39,834 bases of DNA from DATBFG01 sp036558645 (GTDB lineage Bacteria > Acidobacteriota > Terriglobia > Terriglobales > Acidobacteriaceae), in NCBI GenBank assembly GCA_036558645.1, contig DATBFG010000003.1:1-39834 (forward strand), written 5' to 3'. This document shows, in pieces, positions 25,193 to 33,897 of the stretch. The notes beneath the pieces are model-generated. The model was not told where the DNA came from and did not search any database. It worked only from the letters and a program-made list of their open reading frames with translations. Position 1 is the first letter of the stretch. Every line of letters begins with the position of its first letter. Both the position numbers and the translations under genes were made by a program.

Positions 25193-26760
25193 GTGTCCGT
25201 CGCTTCCACGCTCGATCTAGATGCGCTGGACACGGCTGCATTAAAGGGATTGATCCGCTCGCAGGATGAGCAGCTCTCGGCATGCCGCGGAGATTGAACG
25301 CCTGAAGTTGTTGATTGCCCGTTTGCAGCGCATGCAGGTCGGACGCAAATCGGAAAAGCTCGAACGCGGGATTCGGCAGCTTGAACTACAGCTAGACGAT
25401 CTCGAAGAAAGCGCTGCGGAGAGCCGACAACGATCCGAGCGCAGGTTAACCTGCGGTAGCCGCCAGGGTGTTTGCCGGCGTAACACATAAAGCCAGCGCG
25501 GGGACCGCTTCCCGATCACTTGCCCGGCAAACCGAGCTCAATCAGCCCAAAGAGGACAACTGCCCGGAGTGCGGCGAGACGTTACATAAGCTCGGTGAGG
25601 ACGTCTCCGAAATCCTCGAGTATGTGTCGGCGCGCTTCAAAGTGATCCGGCATGCGCGTCCAAAACTGAGTTGCATGAAATGCGACGTGATCGAGCAGGC
25701 CGCAGCTCCGAGCCGTCCTATTGAGCGTGGTCTCGCCGGCCGGGATTATTGGTGCATGTTCTGGTATCGAAATACGCCGATCATCAACCGCTGTACCGGC
25801 AGGCGGAGATTTATGCACGCGAAGGTGTTGGGCTCGGGCGTTCGACGCTAGCCGATTGGGTGGGAGCCAGTGCTGAGTTGCTGGCGCCTTTAAACGATGC
25901 TTTTCGGCGGTACGTGATGAGCGCGAGCAGGCTGCCTGCGGGTGATACACCTGTGCCGGTGCTAGCGCCGGGCATTGGCAAAAACCAAGCTCGGCCGCTG
26001 ATGGACGTATGTGCGCGACGATCGTCCGGTGGGCGATGCAGCGGCACCCGCGGTTTGGTCCGCCTATTCTCCGGATCGCAAAGACGAGCATCCGCACCGG
26101 CATCTCGCCACGTTTGCAGGAACCCTGGAAGCCGATGGTTTACGCCGGCTTCAACCGGCTATATGACAGCGGGCGCATTCGAGAAGCAGCTTGCTAGGCC
26201 CACGTTCGGCGCAAGTTCTTCGATATCCGCCAGGCGCATGCATCGCCTATCGCCAAAGAAGCGATCGAGCGCATCGGACAGCTGTATGCGATTGAAAGCG
26301 AAATCCGTGGCCGCTCGCCAGAGCAACGTCAACAGGTGCGTCAGGCGCGAGCCAGTCCTTTATTAATAGCGCTGCATCAATGGCTCAAAGAAACACTTAC
26401 TCGGGTCTCCAGGAAATCCGAGATTGCGGCCGCCATCGGCTATGCGCTCGCACGCTGGTCGTGCGCTTGTGCGCTACGACGATGACGGCCAGATCGAGAT
26501 CGATAACAACGCGGCGCAACGCGCGCTGCGCGCTGTCGCTCTTGGCCGCAAGAATTACCTGTTCGCTGGGTCTGATGCCGGCGGTGAGCGGGCAGCGGTG
26601 ATTTATCGTCTGCTGGCTTCAGCGAAGCTCAATGGGATCGATCCGGAGGCTTATCTAACCTCGGTGCTGGGGTGTATTGCCGATCATCCGATCAACCGGA
26701 TTGAGGAGTTGCTGCCCCGGAATCTTTTCCCCCAAGACCGGTTGTGGAAGCAGCGTAAAG
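25193..26760 (+). pseudogene. IS66-family transposase (TnpC), multiply frameshifted
   Basis: Successive frames together spell an IS66 TnpC. An N-terminal piece from a GTG at 25193 (STLDLDALDTAALKGLIRSQ) is followed after a shift near 25270 by HAAEIERLKLLIARLQRMQ and GRKSEKLERGI. Then come the zinc-ribbon part (CPECGETLHKLGEDVSEILE, RHARPKLSCMKCD), the core (HVLVSKYADHQPLYRQAEIY, REGVGLGRSTLADWVGAS), a further shifted piece (GFNRLYDSGRIREAAC), and the well-kept C-terminal segment (EIDNNAAQRALRAVALGRK, FAGSDAGGERAAVIYRLL, NGIDPEAYLTSVLGCIADHP). At least five frame changes are needed. No tnpA or tnpB and no clear terminal repeats were found. It is dead, and its last frame runs on past 26760 without a stop. 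Confidence 0.88.
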
Positions 26761-26764
26761 TGCA

Positions 26765-27271
26765 ATGTCCTGGTTGCCGCTCGATTCAAAGATGTTCACT
26801 TCGGTCACCTACGACGCGGGGAAGCGCATTCTGTACCTGCGGTTTCAGAGCGGCGACATCTATCGATACTTCAAGTTTTCCGACGACGATTACCAGCAGT
26901 TCCCGGGCGCCGAATCCAAAGGCCGCTACTTCCTGAGTAATATCGGCAACTGCCGTAAAATCTTTGCCGGCTCTTTGGCTGACGAGATGGTGGTTGCCGC
27001 GCCGGACGCCTATATCGCCACTATGGGCGAGGCGAAGCGAACTGGCAAGATCTTTATCGATTATTTTCGGAACGACTATACCGATACCGCAATCGCGGGT
27101 TATGGAGTCCGGGCGAGGCCAGGCGCGCCGGTCGCGTTGCCAATCGGGTGGAAGGAATTGAAGAACTTGCAATGCGCGGATCAATTTACCACCAAGGACG
27201 TGTTGAAGCGGGCAAAAAGCAAGCGAGCCAGGTCGCCGGTCCCGCCGCAAACGCTACCTCCCGAGAACTGA
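26765..27271 (+). CDS. KTSC domain joined in frame to a LigD polymerase-domain C-terminal piece
   Basis: 168 residues. Residues 1-62 are a KTSC domain (MSWLPLDSKMFTSVTYDAG, RFQSGDIYRYFKF, ESKGRYFLSNIGNCRKI), starting at the ATG at 26765 that gives the usual VDS-like opening. From about residue 65 the sequence switches to the end of the primase-polymerase domain of bacterial DNA ligase D: ADEMVVAAPDAYIATMGEAK, RTGKIFIDYFRND, GYGVRARPGAPVALPIGW, and LKNLQCADQFTTKDV. The polymerase piece lacks the nucleotide-binding half and the first two catalytic aspartates; IFIDY is the segment where the family has a late acidic residue. The likely origin is a deletion fusing a KTSC gene to a ligD 3' end. Whether the product is functional is unknown. 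Confidence 0.72.
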   Translation: MSWLPLDSKMFTSVTYDAGKRILYLRFQSGDIYRYFKFSDDDYQQFPGAESKGRYFLSNIGNCRKIFAGSLADEMVVAAPDAYIATMGEAKRTGKIFIDYFRNDYTDTAIAGYGVRARPGAPVALPIGWKELKNLQCADQFTTKDVLKRAKSKRARSPVPPQTLPPEN

Positions 27272-27299
27272 GCGGTCGGCGTGAGCAAGCGGGATCGTA

Positions 27300-27558
27300 A
27301 TGGCGGATAATAGCCATAGCTTGAGCAACGCGGAGATTGCGGATCGCTTGGCAAGCCTCGCGCAATTGCTTTCGGCGCAAAAAGAAAATCCGTACAAAAG
27401 TCAGGTGTACTAAAGAGCCCGCAACCAAAATTTGAACGCTGTTGGAAAGCATCGAGGAACTTGTGCACGACGACGTCGATTTGACAGCTTACGTGGGTAT
27501 CGGTGGGGCGATCAGTGGTGCGATCCAGATGCAATGCCATATCAACTGCCTGGCTTGA
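27300..27558 (+). pseudogene. PolX-type DNA polymerase N-terminal remnant
   Basis: From the ATG at 27300 the first 37 codons read as the helix-hairpin-helix N-terminus of PolX/polymerase-beta-like proteins (SNAEIADRLASLAQLLSAQK then ENPYKSQVY) before a TAA at 27411-27413. After a frame change the match resumes as LLESIEELVHDDVDLTAYVG and IGGAISGAI, ending at a TGA at 27556-27558. The polymerase palm and the PHP exonuclease domain are missing. It begins 28 bases after the ligD-derived end of the previous gene, which suggests that a ligD-polX neighbourhood once stood here. It is too short for standard gene calling. The identification rests on the HHH pattern. Confidence 0.6.
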
Positions 27559-27789
27559 TATAGTTCGACATCTTGCCGGTTAGTGCGTTTCTTCACGTTT
27601 TCGGGTAGCGGTCTATCTCTAACAACGGCGAGATTGTCGAGCGGTTTCGATCTGATCACGGACATACTTCGCCTCTGTGCACTATCGGAGTGCATCGTCG
27701 GACTCAGTTGGAAGTGAACTAAACATGCCATTGCCCAAGGCTCGTCGCTAATCTTTCGGGTGGATTTCAGTCCGACCCAACCATCTCTC

Positions 27790-28038
27790 CGGTCATAACA
27801 TCGACCATGATTACTTTTTCGGCGGCCTCGGCGCATTGCCAGGTGAAGAAACTTGCTGCGCCATTCAGAGTTGAAGCGAACTGCCGATTGTGCTGCCTCC
27901 ACTAGCAGAAAACGGAGCAGACAGCTGCCTTGCTTGCTGATGTGACCTAAGCGCCGATGTTCGCCACTCGAGGCCTCCTGAGGAATCAGGCCGATGTAGC
28001 TGCCAATCTGCTTTCCACATTGAAAGCGCTCCGGGACC
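27790..28038 (-). pseudogene. IS110-type transposase C-terminal fragment
   Basis: On the minus strand one frame reads PERFQCGKQIGSYIGLIPQE, SSGEHRRLGHISKQGSCLLR and FLLVEAAQSAVRFNSEWR, then SKFLHLAMRRGRRK. This is the Tnp20 (IS110/IS116/IS902) C-terminal domain. The N-terminal DEDD half is missing, and the fragment begins directly against the stop codon of the DUF2200 gene. After the MRRGRRK segment the frame drifts into unrelated sequence. It is a different IS110 lineage from the copy at 10806-12096. The 230 bases between it and the PolX remnant hold nothing recognisable. Confidence 0.7.
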
Positions 28039-28041
28039 GGA

Positions 28042-28392
28042 TCACTTCCTCAGAATTTTGTCGATGGCCTTTCCCTTGGCCAACTCATCCACCAGCTTGT
28101 CTAGGTAACGGATCTTTTGCATGAGCTTATCTTCAATCTCCTCCACACGGTAGCCGCAGATCATGCCTGTGATCTTGGAGACGTTCGGGTTGATCCGGGG
28201 TGCCCGAGCGAAGAACGTCTCGAAGTCAACTTTTTTGTCGATCTGCTGTTGCAACGCTTGTTCATCGTAGCCCGTGAGCCAGTGGATGACGGCATGCACC
28301 TCCTCTTTGGTGCGGCCCTTCTTCTCGGCCTTGGCGATGTAATGGGGGTATACGCTGGCGAACGCCATCCTGAACACTCTCGTGTTGTCCAT
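28042..28392 (-). CDS. DUF2200 family protein
   Basis: 116 residues, intact and at full family length. Typical marks are RVFRMAFASVYPHYIAKAEK, VHAVIHWLTGYDE, and PRINPNVSKITGMICGYRVE followed by EIEDKLMQKIRYLDKLVDEL. No signal peptide or membrane segment is present, so it is cytoplasmic. The function of this family is not established. It survives intact among decayed neighbours, with an IS110 fragment abutting its 3' end. A GGAG about 20 bases upstream of the ATG is distant for a ribosome binding site. Confidence 0.85.
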   Translation of the reverse strand: MDNTRVFRMAFASVYPHYIAKAEKKGRTKEEVHAVIHWLTGYDEQALQQQIDKKVDFETFFARAPRINPNVSKITGMICGYRVEEIEDKLMQKIRYLDKLVDELAKGKAIDKILRK

Positions 28393-28691
28393 GTCGGGCT
28401 CTGTTGCTCCTTCAAAGCATAGCGTCTTTGTTCAAGTAGCAGCCGGAATCGCCTGGCTTGCGACAGCTTCGATACCTATGACTCTGGCCGCGTGAGACCA
28501 GCTGGCTAGCAAAGGAAGTCCCGTTCACGACAGTAAGCGCGGTTTCTAAACACGTCGCGACTACCCGAGTTTCTAATTAACTGACTTGGGTTCTGTCCGG
28601 ATGGAGGACTCGCCGATGTTGCCTGGTGTAGTTGGAATGCGACGATCAGCCCTGACCAGGACGGATAATGACTTCGGAGAAAATATTGACG

Positions 28692-29458
28692 ATGTTTACA
28701 CCAAAAGGAAAATTCGGCTGGTATGAACTCATCACCAGCGACACATAAGCCGCCGGGAAGTTTTACTGTGACGTTGTCGGTTGGACTACCAAGGAGGTCT
28801 CGGCTGGTGATGGTAGTCAATACACGACGTTCAATCTTGGCGGCATCGGCATAGCTGGCATCTTACACATGACCGGGCACACTGCTTGGATAGGCTATAT
28901 AGCCGTAGATGACGTCAATGCTCACGTTGAAAAGATCGTCGAAGCTGGTGGCAAGCTACGGAAACCAGCGACGGATGTTCCGGGTATCCTTCGCTTCGCC
29001 ATGATGTCCGACCCTCAGGGCGCTGCCATTGTCGTCTTTACTCCCCATCCGGCAAGCCTTCACCAGAACGCCCCACACCACCCACACCCGACACCATAGG
29101 GTGGCACGAACTGTACACAACCGACCTCGAAGGCGGGTTTGAATTCTACAACAAGCTCTTCGGTTGGACTAACGTCAACGATATGGACATGGGTCCAATG
29201 GGCATTTATCGCATCTTTGATGAGGGCGATCACAAACAGATGGGCGACGGCGGGATGATGACGAAGACGCCCCAAATTCCGGTGTCTAGTTGGACCTTCT
29301 ACTTCAACGTCGATTCTATTAAGGCAGCTATCGAACGCATCGAGAATGGCGGCGGAAAGATCATCAACGGTCCGATGCAGGTACCGGGCGGTGCGGGGAT
29401 TATCCAAGGTCAGGACCCACAGGGTGCGACGTTTTCTCTCGTTAGTAGCAATGAATAA
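28692..29458 (+). pseudogene. Two-domain VOC (glyoxalase-like) protein, broken
   Basis: From the ATG at 28692 the reading is MFTPKGKFGWYELITSDT, then TAA at 28746-28748. The same frame continues as AAGKFYCDVVGWTTKEVSAG, HTAWIGYIAVDDVNAHVEKI and PGILRFAMMSDPQGAAIVVF. Near 29070-29090 a frameshift occurs, and the second VOC domain continues as TIGWHELYTTDLEGGFEFYN, IYRIFDEGDHKQMGDGGMM and GGAGIIQGQDPQGATFSLVS. Together the parts match the two-domain 27-kDa antigen-like glyoxalase/bleomycin-resistance family at nearly full length. One nonsense codon and one frameshift make it a recent pseudogene. The open piece at 29183-29458 could still encode a single VOC domain. Confidence 0.82.
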
Positions 29459-29547
29459 ACCAGCTTAGACGAGCTTAGAATCCGCCCGGGTGAAGATCCC
29501 GCGACTCGCAGCAGGATGCTTACGAACGACCGGCGGTCAGCGGCCTG

Positions 29548-30282
29548 TCACTTGTGCCCGTAATCGAGTTTCGGATACCAATCCGTACCTCGGCCTTCGG
29601 GCGTCAAATCCAGCATCAGCCAGAGAGGATCAAGGTCGGGGCCGCCGCGCGGATCTTGTCCGGCGTCTGCCATCGCTCCACTCATCTCGGCACTATAGAA
29701 GTGACGAATGGTCCCATGACGCCGGCTGAAGACGCTAAAACCGGGGATGTCGGCGTCCTCGGAATTCACATAGGTGCGCGTGTATTCGCCGGACAAATCC
29801 GCAACAAAAGGCAAGTGCGTGAAGCCGCGTTGACGCTTGTACTCAATGAGCCTCTCAATTGGCAAGCGCGCGGTAACGGCTATGGCGACGCGTTCACGCA
29901 AGTTGACGGCCACTCCGTTCCAGGCGCTCAGAAACGATGTGCACATAGGGCATGGCGCTGTGCGCTGCTGACCATACATCATGCTGTAGATCATGAGCGT
30001 GCCTTTGTCGCCGAAAAGATTCGAGAATCGCACCGGGCCGCTTTCTGAGACGACATGAAAATCTTCCGGGATCTCGCCGCCCGGAGGTAGTGCCCGGCGC
30101 TGGGACGCCACGCGCTCCAACTGGCGACGCAGCTCGATCTCTTCGACAAGAAGCGCATTGCGAGCCGCCCGGTATTCCGCATTTTCATTAGGATAGTGGG
30201 ACTTGTTGGTGGCGGCAAGTTCCTGAGCGGGAGTGAGCGTTTGTGTGTGGGGCATAGCGTCTGGAGACGTATTCAACTTCAT
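29548..30282 (-). CDS. DUF899 family thioredoxin-like protein
   Basis: 244 residues from the ATG at 30282, chosen for the GGGAGGT seven bases ahead; the frame is open to 30375 but without a ribosome binding site. Family marks are ELRRQLERVASQRRALPPGG, NLFGDKGTLMIYSMMYG, the cysteine pair in APCPMCTSFLSAWNG, GEYTRTYVNSEDADIPGFSV, and the C-terminal GRGTDWYPKLDYGHK. The fold is thioredoxin-like with a CPMC motif, so a redox or peroxidase-type role is possible, but the family is uncharacterised. It is intact between two broken genes. Confidence 0.88.
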   Translation of the reverse strand: MKLNTSPDAMPHTQTLTPAQELAATNKSHYPNENAEYRAARNALLVEEIELRRQLERVASQRRALPPGGEIPEDFHVVSESGPVRFSNLFGDKGTLMIYSMMYGQQRTAPCPMCTSFLSAWNGVAVNLRERVAIAVTARLPIERLIEYKRQRGFTHLPFVADLSGEYTRTYVNSEDADIPGFSVFSRRHGTIRHFYSAEMSGAMADAGQDPRGGPDLDPLWLMLDLTPEGRGTDWYPKLDYGHK

Positions 30283-30623
30283 TATTGACCTCCCAAAGAA
30301 TAGTCGAACGAGGTGCAATCCGATCGACATGCGAACGCAATGTGTCACCATCGAATTTTCGTGAGTACAAGCCACGTGAAGATTTACATGCGGAAGTAAT
30401 TCTCAGGATGTATCCGGGTTTATCATCAGCTTGCCGGCCCGTACGGCATACCTGCGAGTCTGTGGCCGCGTCTCCGGACGCGTTTGGGCTCTTTGCGAGT
30501 CGCGAAACAAACTTAAGGCAGGAGATGACACCGCTAGCCGATCGACTTTTCAGAAACTATTCAGTTGTGGCGCGTCTGCGACCAGTCTGGCGACAGCGCC
30601 TACATTTGCCATCCGGCCGAATG
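30283..30623. other. Intergenic stretch upstream of the DUF899 gene
   Basis: About 340 bases without a recognisable gene. It contains the ribosome binding site of the DUF899 gene at its left end and adjoins the 3' end of the DHFR-like pseudogene on the right. No repeat or hairpin stood out. Confidence 0.35.
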
Positions 30624-31221
30624 TTATAAACGTCCGGTTGGAACTGCGCCGGCACGCTCGTAATTCACGATAATGACGCCTTTCCGACGTGACTGTGCTT
30701 TCCGTCACCTTGAATGCCGCTGGGATCGTGCCAGCGGCAAACAATCGTTTTCCACCGCCCAACGTTATAGGATATATCTTCAGCCAGAGCGCATCGACCA
30801 GATCATGCTTGATGAGCGTTTGAATGAGATCTGCGCTTCCATAAACGTGCAAATCCGGCCCTTCCTGTTGCTTAATTTTGGTGATTTTTTCCGCAATATC
30901 TCCGTTTAGAAACACGGACGGCTGCCATGCGTGAGAGGTCACGGTATTTGAGGCGACGTACTTGGTCGCTCTGTTGACGGCTGGCCACATGTCATTATGT
31001 TGCGGCCAATATGCTGCCTAAATGTCAAAGGTTCTGCGCCCTATCAACAAGTCAAACGGCATGTTTCATCTGCTTTCTTATGGCCGTTGAAAGAACAGCG
31101 TCGGAATGTGGCTTATCCACCCGCCATACGCGAAGCCGCCACTGGTATCTTCTTCTGGGCCGCCTGGGGCTTGTATGACGCCATCAAGCGAAACGAATTC
31201 AAGCACATTGACTTTTCTCAT
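30624..31221 (-). pseudogene. Dihydrofolate-reductase-family (RibD C-terminal) protein, broken
   Basis: The minus-strand ATG at 31221 opens RKVNVLEFVSLDGVIQAPGG and PEEDTSGGFAYGGW, the standard N-terminus of this family. The frame is then lost. It is recovered as MPFDLLIGRRTFDI, stop, AAYWPQHNDMWPAVNRATKY, ASNTVTSHAWQPSVFLNGD, then HVYGSADLIQTLIKHDLVDA and YPITLGGGKRLFAAGTIP. A last frameshift near 30675 is needed to reach GVIIVNYERAGAVPTGRL and a TAA at 30624. At least three lesions are present. The start overlaps the stop of the YciI-like remnant (ATGA), showing that the two were once translationally coupled. Confidence 0.83.
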
Positions 31222-31494
31222 GGCTCAGTTCCTTCGAGTCTTATCTGATTTTGTTTAATTGACGCGTGTCCCAAGTTTTCGACGACCCAAGTAATACCAC
31301 CACAAGCAGGGATGCGGATCCGGTTCGCGGCACCCGACAACAGCCCGTCAGACCGGCGGCCGCTAACGAAAACCCTGAGAGCGGCAGCCACTATCCGATG
31401 TTTTGAGCGCTCGATATTTCGGGACATCGCTTCGTCCTCTACGACGCGTTGTAGTCGCCGGGGTGGTGAAAAGCAACAAAAGATACTGCGTCAT
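31218..31494 (-). pseudogene. YciI-like protein remnant
   Basis: From the ATG at 31494 (GGAGA just ahead) the reading is MTQYLLLLF. After a frame change it reads HHPGDYNAS, then VVEDEAMSRNIERSKHRIVA and RVFVSGRRSDGLL, resembling the small YciI/YCII-related ferredoxin-like proteins. The final TGA (31218-31220) overlaps the ATG of the DHFR-family pseudogene. The match is short and pieced together from frames, so the call is tentative. It starts about 250 bases from the divergent ArsR promoter. Confidence 0.42.
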
Positions 31495-31742
31495 GATTTC
31501 TCCACTCTCTTGTAACATCTTCGGGCGTGTCGGTTGCCCTGTCTTCACGATATGGTCGAAGGGCCGGACCGGAATTCGACCCAATCGTCCAAGAAATTTT
31601 CTGGTGCTTCGTGAGTTTTCGGTGAGCGTGCATGACGGCGGATAAGGTTTGCTGGTAAGGTCTGGCGCGGGAGGAGCAGATCCCCACCACGGATAAGCGG
31701 CAAGATTCCTGCACAGCTCACTCTGGAAGCTTGAAAAGTCTG

Positions 31743-31772
31743 TTGACACGGAACCACACGGTTCCGTATCAT
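31743..31772 (+). promoter_or_regulatory. Sigma-70-type promoter of the ArsR-SRPBCC genes
   Basis: A perfect -35 box TTGACA (31743-31748) and a -10 box TATCAT (31767-31772) stand 18 bases apart. The predicted transcript would start about base 31779, about 31 bases before the ArsR ATG. The spacer is filled by the first palindrome. Confidence 0.65.
31748..31767. promoter_or_regulatory. Palindromic operator 1 within the promoter spacer
   Basis: ACGGAACC (31748-31755), spacer ACAC, GGTTCCGT (31760-31767): perfect eight-base arms lying between the -35 and -10 boxes. The core GGAACC-N4-GGTTCC is shared with operator 2. An ArsR-type dimer bound here would block RNA polymerase. Confidence 0.7.
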
Positions 31773-31779
31773 GTAGCTT

Positions 31780-31803
31780 ATAGGGAACCAGAAGGTTCCC
31801 TAT
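31780..31803. promoter_or_regulatory. Palindromic operator 2 over the transcript start and leader
   Basis: ATAGGGAACC (31780-31789), spacer AGAA, GGTTCCCTAT (31794-31803): perfect ten-base arms ending six bases before the ArsR ATG. Its centre is 34 bases from that of operator 1. It occupies the place of a Shine-Dalgarno sequence, and none is visible. As RNA it could also fold into a hairpin next to the start codon. Confidence 0.7.
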
Positions 31804-31809
31804 TGGCAA

Positions 31810-32133
31810 ATGCAAGATGACGCCGTTTTCAAGGCATTAGCGGATCGAAGCCGTCGGCAACTCCTTGATCGACTGCGCGAGAAAAACGGGCAGACACTCG
31901 GAGAACTCTGCGAGGGCCTTCATATGACTCGTCAGGCCGTCTCCAAGCACCTCGCAATTCTGAAGCGGGCAAATTTGGTGTCGTGGAAACGCCAGGGCCG
32001 GGAGAGACTTCATTTCATCAACCCGGTGCCGATCCACGAAATCGCGGAGCGCTGGATCAGCAAGTTCGAACAACCCCGCCTGACGGCGCTCTCAAAACTC
32101 AAGAGGAGGTTGGAAAAACACGATGCAGAGTAA
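31810..32133 (+). CDS. ArsR-family winged-helix transcriptional regulator
   Basis: 107 residues. The winged helix is clear: DAVFKALADRSRRQLLDRLR, TLGELCEGLHMTRQAVSKHL (recognition helix), AILKRANLVSWKRQGRERLH (wing). No cysteine cluster for metal sensing is present, which matches the ArsR subgroup paired with SRPBCC proteins rather than metalloid sensors. It overlaps the next gene by 11 bases. It most likely represses its own promoter through the two GGAACC-N4-GGTTCC palindromes just upstream (inference). The signal it senses is unknown. Confidence 0.92.
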   Translation: MQDDAVFKALADRSRRQLLDRLREKNGQTLGELCEGLHMTRQAVSKHLAILKRANLVSWKRQGRERLHFINPVPIHEIAERWISKFEQPRLTALSKLKRRLEKHDAE

Positions 32134-32575
32134 AGGCGACGAAAGCACCTTTGTGTATGTGACGTTCATTCGCACAACCCCAGAACGGTTGTGGTCGGCG
32201 CTGACGGGTCCGGATTTCATGAAGGAATACTGGTTCGGCGTGCACATCAAGAGCGAATGGAAGCCCGGAGCGCCCTGGGAAATGCTCTATCCCGATGGGC
32301 GCCTTACGGACACCGGAGAAATTGTCGAATTCGACCCGCCCAAGCGGATTGTGTTGAACTGGCGTCACGAACTCAGGCCGGAATTGAAGGCTGAAGGCTT
32401 TGCGCGTTGCACGATTGAGCTTGAGCCCGTACCGGATGCGGTCAAGCTCACCATCACGCATACGATGGATCGCGTGGAATCAAAGCTCATTCAGGCAGTG
32501 TCGGGCGGCTGGCCGCGCATTCTATCGAATCTGAAGTCATTGCTTGAAACCGGGCAGATTGTTTTAAAGCAGTAG
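32123..32575 (+). CDS. SRPBCC (AHSA1-like) domain protein
   Basis: 150 residues of the START/SRPBCC ligand-binding fold, in the activator-of-Hsp90-ATPase-homologue group. Typical marks are FVYVTFIRTTPERLWSALTG, the PDFMKEYWFG helix, GAPWEMLYPDGRLTDTGEIV, PPKRIVLNWRHE, KLTITHTMD, and the C-terminal helix GGWPRILSNLKSLLETG. It is soluble and cytoplasmic. Its start lies within the end of the arsR-type gene, so the two are translationally coupled. These pairs are common in soil bacteria; the bound hydrophobic ligand is not known. Confidence 0.9.
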   Translation: MQSKGDESTFVYVTFIRTTPERLWSALTGPDFMKEYWFGVHIKSEWKPGAPWEMLYPDGRLTDTGEIVEFDPPKRIVLNWRHELRPELKAEGFARCTIELEPVPDAVKLTITHTMDRVESKLIQAVSGGWPRILSNLKSLLETGQIVLKQ

Positions 32576-32714
32576 GGAGGAACGTCTAAGATTCGCACAT
32601 GTTATCCCGTTCCTTGTCATAGGAGCTCTGGCGCTTCCGGATCCGGCTTCACGCACTTGCATCGCAACCGCCGAGCCGCGGCGAGCGCCGGCTAAGATCA
32701 AGTTTCCTGTTCGC

Positions 32715-33855
32715 CTAACGCGAAGCGCTCACTGATGGTGTCGCACGGATCAGAGCGCCGGGGCTGGAGTCTTCCAAAATCCAAAGTGAGCCATCGGGAC
32801 CCTCTTCTATATCACGAAGGCGTTTGCCCAAATTCCAGCGTTCGGCGGCTTGGGCGCCACCATGGCCATCGAAGACGATGCGCGTGAGCAACATGCTCGT
32901 GAGTCCCGTGATGAAGCCATTGCCATTCCATTGTGGGAAGTCTGGGTACCGTGGTAGGACATCAGATTGCCCGGCGCGATCACTGGAACCCAATAGATGA
33001 CGGGCTTCGTCAGATCGGCCGCGTGTCGGGGTTCGGGATTGGCACGCCGTCATAGTTCTTGCCGTAGCAGACAAGCGGCCAACCGTAATTCTTGCCAGGC
33101 TCGATCAGATTAAGCTCATCGCCTCCACGGGGACCATGCTCAACCTCCCATAGTTCGCCCGTGGGCGAAAACGCCAAGCCATAAGGCGTACGCACGCCGC
33201 TGGCCCAGGTCTCAGCGGCGTCGGATTGGGACCGGGGAACGTGTAGTTGCTCACCACTGGCGCTGCCTTGGCGGCTTCGGTGTCTTTCGGCGGGTCGATT
33301 AAAGGAATCGTCTGTGCGCCCTTCTTGCCAGAATTCGGATTGCCCCGAGCGGGTTTTCCGTCCAGAGTGAGCCGCAGGATCTTGCCTTCGGGTTGGTTCG
33401 GGTCCTGGGCGGGGTGAAGCGTTGATGCTCACGGACTGAAAGGAAGAGGTGTCTTCCATCGGGAGAAAAGGCGACCTGCGCGCCAGCGCGAGGTCGCCAC
33501 CATCGTTGCCCGGCTCGGCATACGTGAGATAAACGTTGTGGTCTTTGGTGTAATGCGGTGAAAGAAAGACCCCGAGCATTCCGTTCTGGCCTTCAAAATA
33601 GACTAGCGGCGTTATTGCCAACCTGGATCTTGTCCCCCTTCTGGCTTACCAGGTAAACGGGTCCGGGCTTTTCGGTGATCAGCATCCGGCCATCGGGCAG
33701 GAATGCGATTCGCCACGGGTATTTGAACGTGGCCAGGGTGGTCATCGTAAACGGCAGGTCTGGTTCCGGATTCTGTTCGCCAGCATTTAGCTGCGCCCAG
33801 CCCGTTACGGACACCACAGTAAAAATAACACCGCTTTCAACAGTTGAATCGTCAT
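32715..33855 (-). pseudogene. PQQ-dependent sugar dehydrogenase (aldose/sorbosone type), frameshifted
   Basis: The ATG at 33855 has a strong AAGGAGAG ahead and opens a signal peptide (MTIQLLKAVLFLLWC) that is frameshifted almost at once. Later frames give TMTTLATFKYPWRIAFLPDG and RMLITEKPGPVYLVS, then GQNGMLGVFLSPHYTKDHNV then YLTYAEPG, WASGVRTPYGLAFSPTGELW, EVEHGPRGGDELNLIEPGKN and YGWPLVCYGKNYDGVPIPNP. The last frame gives NGFITGLTSMLLTRIVFDG and RLRDIEEGPDGSLWILED. These are blades of the soluble-glucose-dehydrogenase-like beta-propeller in the right order. At least four frame changes separate them. It starts 42 bases after the beta-propeller gene upstream, so the two once formed an operon. 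Confidence 0.86.
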
Positions 33856-33897
33856 CTCTCCTTCTTCTACGTGTGAATAAGTCGCCGTCGGCGCGAC

